Below, piece after piece: positions 1 to 10,049 of a DNA stretch of 64,000 nucleotides. Both the position numbers and the translations under genes were made by a program. Position 1 is the stretch's first letter. Every line of letters starts with the position of its first letter. The stretch comes from Annona cherimola. Its lineage: Eukaryota; Streptophyta; Magnoliopsida; Magnoliales; Annonaceae. The notes below the pieces were generated by a model that saw nothing but the letters and a program-made list of their open reading frames with translations, had not been told where the DNA came from and made no database searches. The stretch lies in the NCBI GenBank assembly GCA_030490835.1, contig CM059975.1, positions 12,715,579 to 12,779,578 on the forward strand. Direction: 5' to 3'.

Positions 1-1804
1 AAACAAGTTAAACAGCCGAATGCTGTTGGGGCCGGCCCACCTACTGCAGCCAAAGGAGTCGGGCCTTTTTAATGCGACTGCTGGTTGCCTGGCTACAAAT
101 TATATTTTATTATTTTTGCTTTTTATAAATGATATATTTAATTTATAATTAAAAATTTATGTTTTTTTAGCTTTCAAAAATTATCATTTTGATATATTTA
201 TATATTTCTATTTTTAAACATAAGATTAATAAAAATGACCACAATACTCCTATATTTAAAAATAAAAAATGATAAAACTTGAATTGTAGTTTAAATATAA
301 CTGCAAAATATATTTATAAAACAGCTTGAAAAATATCCAACTGTGTTCAGACAAATGGGATTATCCCTAGTGACTTTTTTATGTAACTTACACATCATTT
401 AATCATTTTACTATTTAAAATATTTTTATCACTAATTTTTAGCTTTCCCTGTTTTAATAATTATTTTTATATCTTTAGTGACTTGCTTTTAGTTAATTAC
501 ATGTGTTATATTAATTTTAAACAAAATATATGATTGAATGAACCAAAATAATATATGCTGTGAGCTAATTGTTGCCGGTAGCTTAAAAAATACTGAGATC
601 AAATAATTAAAAGTAGGGAATGGAGTGAATAGAAAAATAAAATAAAAGAATACAAAGAATTTTTATGAGTGAAAATAAAGTCTAATTTAAAATTCAGTAT
701 TGAATATCACAGTTAAGTATTACACGAGATATTCAATACATTATCCTGACGCTTGCACATGACTCATACCACAGCCCGCATTAATCAGTTAAACGCTTAA
801 GCCAAATTTTCTAAAATAGCTTCTTCTTTTTTTTTTAACAATTTCCAAACATTACTGAGGGCGTGTTCGGGAATCGGGATGACCTGAGGAAAGCGAGGTT
901 TGCGAACATGCAACTCTCCCAGCTCTCTGTCAAAAGTGAAGGATTTGACAAAAATATTATATTTAATTATTTTAATTAAAAATTATTTATATAAGCTTTT
1001 AAGAATTAGTTGACGAAAGTATTTATTTTTTATTAATATTAGTTCCATAAATATTATATTATTGTAATATTTTTGCGAAGTCTATTTTGTTGTGTTAAAC
1101 ATGATGTATGTATTTGGTTAAAAAATAAATAATTCATACAAAAAACAATGCAAAATACGGTATAAAATCGTATTTTTGAATGTTAATCATAATGATCACA
1201 CACATATTTAATAGCCTAATTTTCCAAATGGTGATTATATTGAAAATGATTAATAAACAATTTGAATCTTTCGTTACACCTTTTAAGAAACTAGTTTTGA
1301 AAGTGTTCTATTCACGGAAAAGAGCAAATTCAGGATCATCCAAAGGAATGAAACAAGAATGGGGTAAAACATGTTGCAGTAACAGTATGTTATTGTGTTA
1401 AACATGGTGTATGTATTTGATTAAAAATATAAGTAATTAATACTATAAAAAGCAATGCAATATACGGTTTAAGTCTTATTTTTGAATGTTAACCGTAACC
1501 GATCATACACAAATTTAATGCACCTAATTTTCCATATGGAGATTTTAATATATAGAACATGATAAAGTTTTGAAAGTGTTCTATCCAAGTTAAAAAAGAA
1601 AAACAAATTCAGGTTCATCCAAAAGGAGATAAAATAAGAATTGGGTGAAATTTTCCATTCCTAACAAAAAAAAAATTTCAATTTCCAATAGAACTTCTAA
1701 TACATCATTGTCTTATTTTTTTACATTTTCAATACTACTTCATTTTTAGTCAATAGCAACTTATATAATTGAGATGTAATTTATCACAAACACAATACTG
1801 CAAG
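1..1804. other. AT-rich intergenic DNA, no gene
   Basis: No coding region can be supported. The first ~100 bases are relatively GC-rich without a recognisable element. The rest is AT-rich and contains the direct duplication listed separately at 1090-1655. The short ORF at 1180-1401 lies inside that duplication and is not conserved as a frame between its two copies. Confidence 0.6.
1090..1655. repeat. Degenerate direct duplication, period about 303 bp
   Basis: The block starting ttgtgttaaacatg at 1090 recurs at 1393. Matching landmarks follow in the same order in both: gtatgtatttg, aatgcaa-atacggt, atttttgaatgttaa, cctaattttcca-atgg, ttttgaaagtgttctat, caaattcagg-tcatcc. Copies are clearly diverged. 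No terminal repeats or known family recognised. Confidence 0.7.
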
Positions 1805-2460
1805 TAAGGGTGCAAATTAGGTCAAGTTGTTTAAGATTTAGGTAAACCCTTAGCCAAAATCTATGGAGTTTAGATAAACCCAAATACAAATATTATAATT
1901 TGGATTCAGGTCTGCATTAACTTTGGCTTTGGTTTCAATTTGAAATTCCAATTACTCTCAAATCGATGTAAGTTAAAATGTACAAATAAAAATAACTAAT
2001 TTTTTAAACATTATTGCATTCACAATAACTAATTCTAAAATACACCTTTGATTATGATAATTTTTATTAATAATTTACACACAAATATATTTGTATGATT
2101 TATGATATCTTTAATTTTGATAAAAATTAATTTTCTAATTAAAAATAATATTAAGTACAATAAAACAACAAATTTACAATCAACAATTAAGTTAAGAAAA
2201 ATAATTAGAATTACATAAAATTACTATCTAAAATAAGTTTAGTAAAAGTGAGACTTATATATCTTATAATTAATTGATATGAATGCAATACTTTTAAAAT
2301 GTCGGTATATTTATAATTACTTATAAATTAAATTGATATAGATGTGATATATGTAAATTTTTAAGGATAAATGTAGATGACATTTAGGTTTAATATAAAT
2401 ATATATTTTATAGTTTAATTAGGTTATGATTCTATAATTTTTTTTATTATAATTATAGAA

Positions 2461-3318
2461 CCAGGGGGATTTGGTTCTGGCTCGAATGTAGGTGCGTTAT
2501 CCCGGCCACGGTGCAGGAACTCATCATCTCTTTAGTTCAGCACCGGTGGACGGATGATCTTAGCCTCTTCATTATCTGCTGTTGGAGAATATGGTTTCTA
2601 CGAAACTCATTCAGGATCGATGGTTTGAAACCGGACTTCCCCAACGTTCTCTTGTGGTGCAAGGAATTTTTGGAGGAACATCGCAGGGCCTCTCCTCTCA
2701 TCTTGGATGGCGCTTTTGATAGGCCTCTCATTCCCAGATGGACTAAACCTCCGGATGGTGTATTCAAGATCAATGTTGACGCCCGCTTGCATCAAAGGTG
2801 CTCATCATCGGGCTTTGCAGCAGTTATTCGCGATTCGCGGGGTGCCTTTGTTGCGGCGAAGGGGTGGCACTGGGATGGCTTTATGGAACCATTGTACATG
2901 GAGGCACTGGCCTTCCTTCTCGGTGTTTCTTGGGGACTGGAAGCTAACTTGCCGACATTGCAGATTGAAACGGATTCGCTTCTTCTTGTCAACCTGCTCT
3001 CGACTGATGGCCCCGTGCACTCTCCTGTTGGGAACATTATCAACGAAATCAGGGTCATCCTTTCTTCTTCTCTTTCTGTAACTACTCATCATGTACTTAG
3101 GCAGGGGAATGCTGTGGCTCATGCATTAGCCGACACTATGTCTGCCTCCTCTGTTGACCAACAAGTTTGGTGGGGCACCCCCCCACAGGCTCTCCATGAA
3201 AAAATTTGTATAGACAATTTTTTGGCAATGAATACTTCTGGTTCATCCTATCCCTCCTCCCTGTCGGGCGATTAGGGTCGGGGGATAGGGTGTTACCCTT
3301 ATTCTCAAAAAAAAAAAA
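2461..3318 (+). mobile_element. 5'-truncated L1-type LINE, 3' end with RNase H and poly(A)
   Basis: A GC-normal block starts abruptly near 2461 in AT-rich DNA, encodes the C-terminal RNase H region of a plant LINE ORF2, and ends in an A-run (3307-3318). The same structure occurs on the minus strand at 38276-39091, where the insertion boundaries are proven by an empty site. Target duplication here is not clear (possibly degenerate around taat-ata-aacc on both sides). Truncation removed endonuclease and reverse transcriptase. Confidence 0.75.
2511..3275 (+). pseudogene. LINE ORF2 C-terminal RNase H fragment
   Basis: This 254-residue open frame is the tail of a plant non-LTR retrotransposon polyprotein. 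The first ~75 residues match the linker typical of these ORF2 tails (FIICCWRIWFLRN). An RNase H fold of the plant LINE type follows, with all four acidic positions visible: D90 (KINVDAR), E131 (LYMEALAF), D155 (IETDSLLL) and D208 (AHALAD), plus the H/RQGN-AVAHALA motif near 194-206. In the family this domain degrades the RNA strand of the RNA:DNA hybrid during target-primed reverse transcription. The frame has no stop, but it lacks endonuclease and reverse transcriptase, and its methionine is internal to the original ORF. It is a dead-on-arrival copy rather than a host gene. Host use of the domain cannot be excluded from sequence alone. Confidence 0.8.
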
Positions 3319-3551
3319 TACTTAATATATAAACCAATATAATTGTTTTAACATATAAATCAATATAATTCTTTTAACAATTTAGGGGAATATAAGGTTT
3401 GGATGAGGTTGAGTTATAGTATTGGTTTTGAGTTCTTCCAGACTGAAACTAGGTCTATTGTGAAAATTTCCAAAAATAAAACTTAAATTTAGTTTTAAAA
3501 TCGGGTTGAGTCGGGTTGGTTTAGATCAACTGGTACTAAGTTGCGCCCCTA

Positions 3552-4610
3552 ATGGCAAGTGATCGATTAGTATTATTGATATTTTTATCACCAAAATCAA
3601 ATATTTAAATATATTGTTATCATTAAATACTAAAATCAAAGTATTAAAATTTGTTTTAAAATAATATTCTTGTAGAAAATAATGATTCAATATATATATA
3701 TATATTATAATGTTATGATGGTCTTTGACTAGATATAAGGCTTCATTTAGCCTTGCAATGTAATTTTTGTGATTAAGAAAAGTCTAATTATAAATAAAAT
3801 TTTCTTAAAAAAATATTGTAACGAAAATTGCGTGGTATTTGACAATATCAGAAGTGCTTCTACTAAAGTCTTATATTTGGCTAAAATATTAAAAGTGCTT
3901 TTAAAAATGTAAATTCACCGAAAGAGACATGAAAGTACAACTAACTATTGAAAGTGGTGCACCGATATTGATGTCATGGTGAAGGGGTGGCCTACCCATT
4001 TTCGAATTTGAAATTCCTACCGGACAAAGTTAGGGATTTGGAATCCATTTTCATTGAAATCTCGTATCCCATGTCTTTAGTAATGGCAATATGGCAGCTC
4101 ATTGCCGGGCAAAGTAATACTTGGCAAATGGTTTCGTCTGAAGGGGTGATAATTCTAACCCACATGTATTCTATTGCAACTGTGTAAGGATTTTTCCAGT
4201 TCTCTGCCGCCTTGATGAGGATTAGCATTTCCTCTATTCGAAAAAATTAAATTGAACTTGTTAATAATAGAAATATTTGTTATCGTGCATGATTAATTAG
4301 ACATTTTAATTTATTTTAAAATATATTTTATGAAATTAAAAATGCAAAAGAGGTTAACCTCGTAGAAATTAAGCTATGTTTAGAACTTATCAACTTAAAA
4401 TTTAAACATAACTAATGTATATTCATTTCTATTTGAACACACTCAGAATAACTTAGATGATACTTGATTTAGCTATTTTGAATCATGGGGCAATAAATTA
4501 AATTAGATTTGACGAATGAATAGAATTTAATATAGTATATTAGCATTAATACTTTTTAATCATATTAATATTAAAGCTTATATAGGATTAATTTCATATT
4601 TGTAAATGAT
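3552..4610. other. Intergenic DNA, nothing recognised
   Basis: AT-rich, with a small block of more balanced composition at about 3940-4230 that has short ORFs on both strands (66 and 78 codons). Neither encoded peptide resembles a family I know. The block may be an old gene or transposon remnant. Confidence 0.4.
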
Positions 4611-4883
4611 GGGTGTGTTTGAAAATAAATAAAAAATGTCAAGCTAAAATTTTTTAATTTAAAATATTTCAATGTCCATAAAAACTCTATTTTTAATTAT
4701 TTTTTCACATATTTCTATATAATTATTATATTTTTCAATTATTTTTACACATCTAACTATACAACTAACTTATTTAATTTAACTTTACTCTCTTTATTTC
4801 TCATCATTACCTTTGTCATATTAAATTTTTTTTAATTCAAGAACTTTTACAGATAAAATTTTTATCACTTCCCAAATCTGCTC
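4611..4883. mobile_element. Tourist-like MITE
   Basis: Starts gggtgtgtttgaaaa and carries the internal landmarks shared by this window's most abundant MITE family: tttttaattattttttcaca, tttttcaattatttttacac, tctttatttctcatcatta. The right end is degenerate. Intact relatives at 9756 and 19533 show GGGTGTGTTTG ends and TTA target duplications, which indicates a PIF/Harbinger (Tourist) type. Confidence 0.65.
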
Positions 4884-5035
4884 TAAGTAAAATACAATAA
4901 TTTTAGTAATAATAAAATAAAATAAATATATAAAATTTCAAAGACTATATAGTTAGGTGTAAGACATTGATTGAGTGCATCTTAAAGAAAGAATAAATAT
5001 ATAATGATCACTACATCAAAAAATAGAATAAGTGG

Positions 5036-5353
5036 ATAATTTGTAAATAAACTTACTTAGTTTGATTAAAATTATAAATATACCAACATAGTTTCAAAAA
5101 CTATAAATAACGCTACATAATTTAATCATAATCGCAAATAACTCTCACGCCGTTATGATGAAATTACAATATCGTTATGGCATGAGGTGTTATTTGCAAA
5201 TATACTCATACTGTAACAATGTTATAAAAATATGGGAGTTATTTGCAATTATGGTTAAACTATGTGGAAATTATTTATAATTTCTGAAGCTACGTACGTA
5301 GATTTGCAATTTTGATCAAACTGAGTATGTATATTTGTAAATTATCCAAAATA
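5036..5353. repeat. Fold-back (palindromic) element
   Basis: The left half (ggataatttgtaaat, then tttgattaaaattataaata) is the imperfect reverse complement of the right half (gcaattttgatcaaactg, atttgtaaattatcc). The whole block can fold into one long hairpin around ~5190. Related palindromes sit at 56225-56575 and, more distantly, at 58782-59270. No target duplication identified. Confidence 0.65.
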
Positions 5354-5933
5354 AGTATATAATCTTGATAAAAAAAAAAAAAAAGAATTTAAGGTTGTGA
5401 TATGGATCTAAGATGATTACGTACTGAAATTTGCAATTTTTTTAGGAATCATGAGGGCATTTTTGTCTATTAATTGTATATGTCACGATGAGTTTAAGCG
5501 ATTTGTATAAGCACGAAAATCAAGCTTTCTTGGAATCGCATTTTTCTACGATTCCTACTCCCTTAAGCTATTTTAGAATTTTGCCAAACGCCAACTACGA
5601 CCCACGAAATTGCTTTGCCGCGGTTATAATAACAAAGATAATGCAGACTTGGGTCAAAAGGACGTGCGTGAACTGATCAAAAACGTTGCAAGGTTGGTGT
5701 ATATTTTTTTTCCACCAATATAATAAACGATCAAGGACCTAAAGAATACACAATTGCAGTTACTCCGACCACTAATTCAATCATTGCTACATAGAAGAAT
5801 ATATATATGTATAGGAAGAATATATGTCATAAGTGTGATAGGATACCGTCTCGAAACACGAACCATCCAACAATCAAGCTAAAATCGTGACAGATCTAGA
5901 AGAGCAGAAAAACACTAATCATCCTGATGCGCT
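5354..5933. other. Intergenic / 3' flank of the phytocyanin gene
   Basis: Contains a 14-A run near 5371-5384 and a 62-codon plus-strand ORF (5488-5676) with no recognised homology. The part next to 5934 is presumably the 3' UTR of the minus-strand gene that ends there. Confidence 0.4.
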
Positions 5934-8371
5934 TCATAGCTGAAGTGGCACGAAGAAAACGAAAGCAGCAGCAGCAAGAGCCACTAGCAAAATGGGCCAA
6001 GTAGCCAGTTGGTTCGAGACTGCCGAGCTTGCAGGGGGCGGAATAGGAGAAGGTGCAGGTGCTGGCGGCCGTATCGGTACTGGCGACGAGGGGTAAGGAG
6101 AAGGCGGTGGCGATGGATTATCTCCGGGAGATGTGGCGTTGATAAGGAGGCGGAGGCCATCCTCGCAGTGGCCTCGGTTGAAACTTACGAAGTAGTAAAT
6201 TATGGGCGCGGCAAGCGTTATTGTTGTATTTCCGTCAGTGTAGTTGACAGTAGTGCCATTGTAGTGGCAATGGTAGTAACCTTCCTTGTCAACGTGCGAA
6301 ACCGAATCAACTGATTTGTTGTACTTAAAGTCTGCACGAATAACATAAAAATCAATATTATAAACCAAACATTTGTAAATTTCAAAATTTTCATCCTACA
6401 AGACAATGTTTTTGTTTCACATCATCATTCAAGTAACCGTGATTCATTAGAAACGTTTCAAAAAGTGAAAATGCTTCGTTTTGGCCCATGGAGTTATTCT
6501 GCGAAATCTTCTTCATTTGCATCATTTTAAATACTGTATTTTACATAAAATTATTTTTAAAAATATATACATATATCAACTTTGATTTGAAAGTTTAGGT
6601 TGTAATTATTGTGGATCCGTTTAATTTTATGATATATTATAATTTTAAAATTATTTTATGATAGTGAAAAATTTTAACATTTCTAACTAAACATAATACA
6701 TTAAACATGTTAGGTGGTTTTAAATTTAACTAAATTACAAGTTATATTTTTTTTATATTGCTCGTGTTTGACATTTAATAAAAAAATTTCAAACAAAAGT
6801 TTAGTATGAAGCTTTTTAAAATAAGAAAAGTGATGTGATGTGATAAGAATAATTATGACTAAAATAAAGTTAAAATAAATCAAATAGTTATGTGAATAGT
6901 AAAAAATGATTGAAAAGTAATATAATTGTATAGAAGAATATTAAGAAATAATTAAAAATAAAATACTTCAGTAAAGTGAAAAGTTTTAGATTAAAAAATT
7001 TTATGTCATAAGTTTTATAATTGTTAAATATACCCTTAATTTAAAATAAGATGGCCCACATTGGATCAGATGTACATAGAATCATTCCCCTGTGTTACAC
7101 AATATTTCAAAAGTGGGTGTAATTGGATCAAGATATACATTTATGAGGTTAATTCGAATTCTAATTCATTTAAAAGACTTCAATCTTATTCATTTATGAA
7201 AACTTAACCCCACCCAAATTTGTATAACATAAATGAATCGGAAATCTAATCATGTTATGTGATGCTCTTAATTTAAAGATAAATTTTCATATTTATTTTA
7301 AATTAAAATATTGTTTCTTTTGTTATAATTATGCATAACATGTAAATAAACATGAAGAAAAATGTTAACTCTTTTACCTTATAAGTGGTAAATTATGCGG
7401 GTTAATGTTTTAAACGTTAAACTGGTTAGATGATTTTACTAGTTGGATAAACCCAGCTATACCCCTAGTGAAGAGGCCATGTATGCTCTGAATAAGCATA
7501 TATTGTATATTGGAAAAGCCATTTGGAAGGGCATCACAGACATTTGGTATTTTTATAATTTTTTAGTGTTACTTAACTCATCAAGCGTAAAGAAAAGGGA
7601 AGCCTTGATAAGGTGTAAGAGTAGACATTTGAACATTTCTGTTCATTTTATAATAAAATTAACTAACAACAACAAATATTTGAAAAACATATGGTCTGAT
7701 TCATTAGAAATTCTTTCTGCTGTTAACAAAGGAGGAAGTACTTGGTTTGAACCATTGTGATTTTTAAAATCTAAACTATTCGTCTTAGATGAAATAATAT
7801 TTTATATATTGTAAATAAAACTTGACTTAAAAATTTTAATATGTTCATATGTATTGTCAAATAGTTTAATTTTTATAATATATTATAATTATTTTCTGAA
7901 GAAATCTTTTATTTCCTCACTGAATCTGACACACTAAACGTGTTGGAGGCTTAGATTTCACAAAAACAGTTTCGTGTTCCCCAAACCAAAGTGGACAAAA
8001 AAAATTTTAATCGCTGCAAGAGAATGTGTCTGGAATATTCAGAAAATCGGTATAGTACAATCTGGAAGCGTTAAAGAAAGTGAATAGGAAAGCAAAACGA
8101 GGCCAAAAGGAAAAGAAACGGAAAGGAAAGGAAAGGAAAGCAAAGAACGAAAGAAAAAATACTAACGGAGCACATCTCCAACGTGGAAAGGACCGTTCTT
8201 CTGAGCCCAGTGATCGTAGAATTCCTCATCGTGGCTTGGCGCTGACCAACCGTTGTCGTCTCCCACCCAGAAATCACGTGAAGAACCCGAAGCCCAGACG
8301 GCTCCCATCATGTTCATGGCCGCTACAGAAGAAGCAAAGAGGAAAAGGTAAAGGGACTTGGAAGAAGCCAT
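5934..8371 (-). CDS. Early nodulin-like protein (phytocyanin family), two exons
   Basis: Exon 1 is 8371-8167 and exon 2 is 6331-5934; together they encode about 200 residues. The donor (cc|gttagt) and acceptor (gtgcag|act) follow GT-AG and join in phase to give GDVLHFKYNKS, exactly where phytocyanin genes carry their intron. Order of parts: signal peptide (MASSKSLYLFLFASS...), plastocyanin-like domain beginning RDFWVGDDNGWS, a Pro/Ser/Ala-rich segment (PSPPPSPYPSSPVP), and a C-terminal hydrophobic tail (WPILLVALAAAAFVFFVPLQL) typical of a GPI-anchor signal. The position that is the copper-ligand Cys in stellacyanin-like proteins (YYIC) reads YYFVS here, while the disulfide cysteines (YYHC, GHC) remain. 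This points to the copper-free early nodulin-like subgroup: apoplastic, membrane-anchored glycoproteins whose partners are poorly known. The gene looks intact. Confidence 0.88.
6761..7036. mobile_element. Diverged Tourist-like MITE in the phytocyanin intron
   Basis: Begins ctcgtgtttgacatt, ends near aaatataccctta, and has the family's internal order in the orientation opposite to 4611-4883: gtgatgtgataagaataat, aaagttaaaataaatcaaat, gattgaaaagtaatataatt, attaaaaataaaat, gaaaagttttagatt. It lies inside the ~1.8-kb intron, so it is transcribed with the gene but removed by splicing. Confidence 0.6.
7037..8166. other. Remainder of the phytocyanin intron
   Basis: AT-rich intron sequence. A 105-codon plus-strand ORF at 7443-7760 has no recognised domain. 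Near the donor side (8080-8160 on the plus strand) is a purine-rich tract (gaaaggaaaggaaagg), which is a polypyrimidine run in the transcript. Confidence 0.5.
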
Positions 8372-8487
8372 TGCTTCTAGGTATCCAATGCAAAAACCAA
8401 TATTATCACGTTGCTTCGGAAGGTTGGAGCAGAGATATATGTACAACTGAAATTTGTATATGAAGGCTCTAACCTTCTGAATTCCAA

Positions 8488-8497
8488 GGCCTTATAA
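8488..8497 (-). promoter_or_regulatory. Likely TATA box of the phytocyanin gene
   Basis: On the minus strand the sequence reads ggtttataaggcc, about 120 bp upstream of the exon 1 ATG. That would place transcription start around 8460 and leave a short 5' UTR. A GA/CT-rich stretch (agagagagagg on plus, 8526-8540) lies just upstream, as in many plant promoters. Confidence 0.5.
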
Positions 8498-8852
8498 ACC
8501 GATCCCTCTCGTAATCAGACAGAGACGGAGAGAGAGAGGATTTCACTTCTGAAATTCTTTCCGCTTTTAAATTGGATCGGAAGTAGTTATCGTCAGCCCA
8601 TTGCAGTTAGCGTTGCGGTGGATAACGTGGGCAGTTCCACCTCCTGTCTGCTTTTACAACTGTTCCCTCCACAAATAATCCCCAAATCCTATTTTGATAA
8701 AAATCTGAAATATACCCAAATATATTCTGGCCAATATCTAAACCGTCTGTCTTGAGTGACATCCAAATTTACTATATACCCAAATATATTCCTACAAAAT
8801 GATTTTATAAAATTTAATTCTCTAATGATGCTTAATTAGAATTTTTTATTAA

Positions 8853-9150
8853 GGGAATGTTTGTTTACAATAAAAGTTTTTCTAATTAAACTTTTCAGTC
8901 TTCATCATTATCTTATTTTTTAATTATTTCTTCACATTTTTTATATAAACATTACTTTTCAATCGTTTTTACATAACTAATCATATAATTAACATATCTA
9001 TTTTAACTTTATTTTCTTTATTTCTTATCATTATAATACAAAATTTTTATCAAAAATTTTATTATATCTATCTTAACTTTATTTTCTTTATTTCTTATCA
9101 TTATAATACAAAATTTTTATTAAAAAATTTATCATTTTTCAAACGCACCG
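8853..9150. mobile_element. Tourist-like MITE with an internal 70-bp tandem duplication
   Basis: Starts gggaatgtttgttta and ends near caaacgcacc, with the family's landmarks inside. A 70-bp segment starting tatcta occurs twice in a row (8995-9064 and 9065-9134), differing at only a few positions, so the duplication arose after the element inserted or in a recent progenitor. Confidence 0.7.
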
Positions 9151-9752
9151 CTGATAGTAATGTTCTAGATCATCTTAATCAATGGTTTATGTGGAATGCA
9201 TAAAAGTAGAATTTGAATAATTTAATATTGCGGCATTTATTATGTAAGCTTTCCACTCGAAGTTGTACACAAATGTATATATAGTCTCTTTTCCATAGCA
9301 TGGTCCCAAACGAAACATTAAATAAATAATAAAATTTTCAACTTTTGCTTTATCCAGGCAAACGAGTTCGAGTATTTCTCTATATTTTTGGGCATCAGTT
9401 TAAAATAGGATTGCGGCTGCGATGACGGTTTTACAGGAAAGAGATACCAGGTGGTCCTTTTCTTTGGGTAATTCGGATACGGATCTAATGTTGCATATCA
9501 CCACGGTCTCGTATAAGTAAACTGCTCCGTTTTTTCCTTTATTGAACCGAGGGAGTCTTTTAATATATTTTATTTTATAAAAGTAAGTCCATATAAATGG
9601 AGTTTTACGGTAGTATAATTCATTTATATAATTGCAACAACTTGGAGCTAAATTCGGCATGCAAAAGGAGAGAGTATTTAGAGATTTATAAATAAATTTA
9701 AGTTTAAACATGATGTGATGCATTTTAAAATTGCATGGAACAGATTGTTTAT
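9151..9752. other. Intergenic, one unidentified short ORF
   Basis: A minus-strand ORF of 107 codons (9723-9400) ends in a stretch of near-normal coding composition (ICNIRSVSELPKEKDHLV). No family is recognised, and no second exon or conserved copy is visible in the window. It may be an exon or fragment of an unidentified gene. Confidence 0.3.
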
Positions 9753-9755
9753 TTA

Positions 9756-10046
9756 GGGTGTGTTTGTTTGGGATATAAACATGTCAACCAAAATTTTTCA
9801 ATCTAAAATTTTTCACTCTCCATAACTACTCTATTTTTTAATTATTTTTTCATATTTTCCTATACAAACTACCATACTTTTCAATTATTTCTACACAACT
9901 ATCTATACAATTAACCTATCTATTTTAACTTTATTCTCTTTACTTCTCATCATTACTCCTATTATATCACATCATTTTCTATCAATATGACAACTTCTAT
10001 CTCAAAAACTTTTCATCAAAAGTTTTACTCCCAACCAAACACACCC
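9756..10046. mobile_element. Intact Tourist-like MITE, TTA target duplication
   Basis: Ends GGGTGTGTTTG ... CAAACACACCC, flanked by TTA at 9753-9755 and 10047-10049. 291 bp. Reference member for this family in the window. The 3-bp TTA duplication indicates a PIF/Harbinger-mobilised element. Confidence 0.85.
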
Positions 10047-10049
10047 TTA

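Larger units (their letters stand above)
1805..3551. mobile_element. hAT-type element relic with a LINE inserted inside
   Basis: The left end TAAGGGTGCAAATTAGG and the reverse complement of the right end TAGGGGCGCAACTTAGT form imperfect terminal inverted repeats of the TAGGG(T/C)G type seen in hAT elements. Flanks actgcaag (1797-1804) and atggcaag (3552-3559) look like a decayed 8-bp target duplication (6 of 8 match). GGGTTGAG/GGGTTGG motifs near the right end resemble subterminal motifs of the better-preserved hAT elements in this window. No transposase is visible, so it is non-autonomous. The LINE fragment at about 2461-3318 is nested inside. Confidence 0.6.

Noticed and set aside
7443..7760. 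105-codon ORF inside the phytocyanin intron
   Set aside because: AT-rich, Asn/Lys/Ile-rich translation without any motif; it looks like a chance frame.
8080..8463. 127-codon plus-strand ORF over phytocyanin exon 1
   Set aside because: It is antisense to a well-supported exon and dominated by a low-complexity GAAAGG tract.
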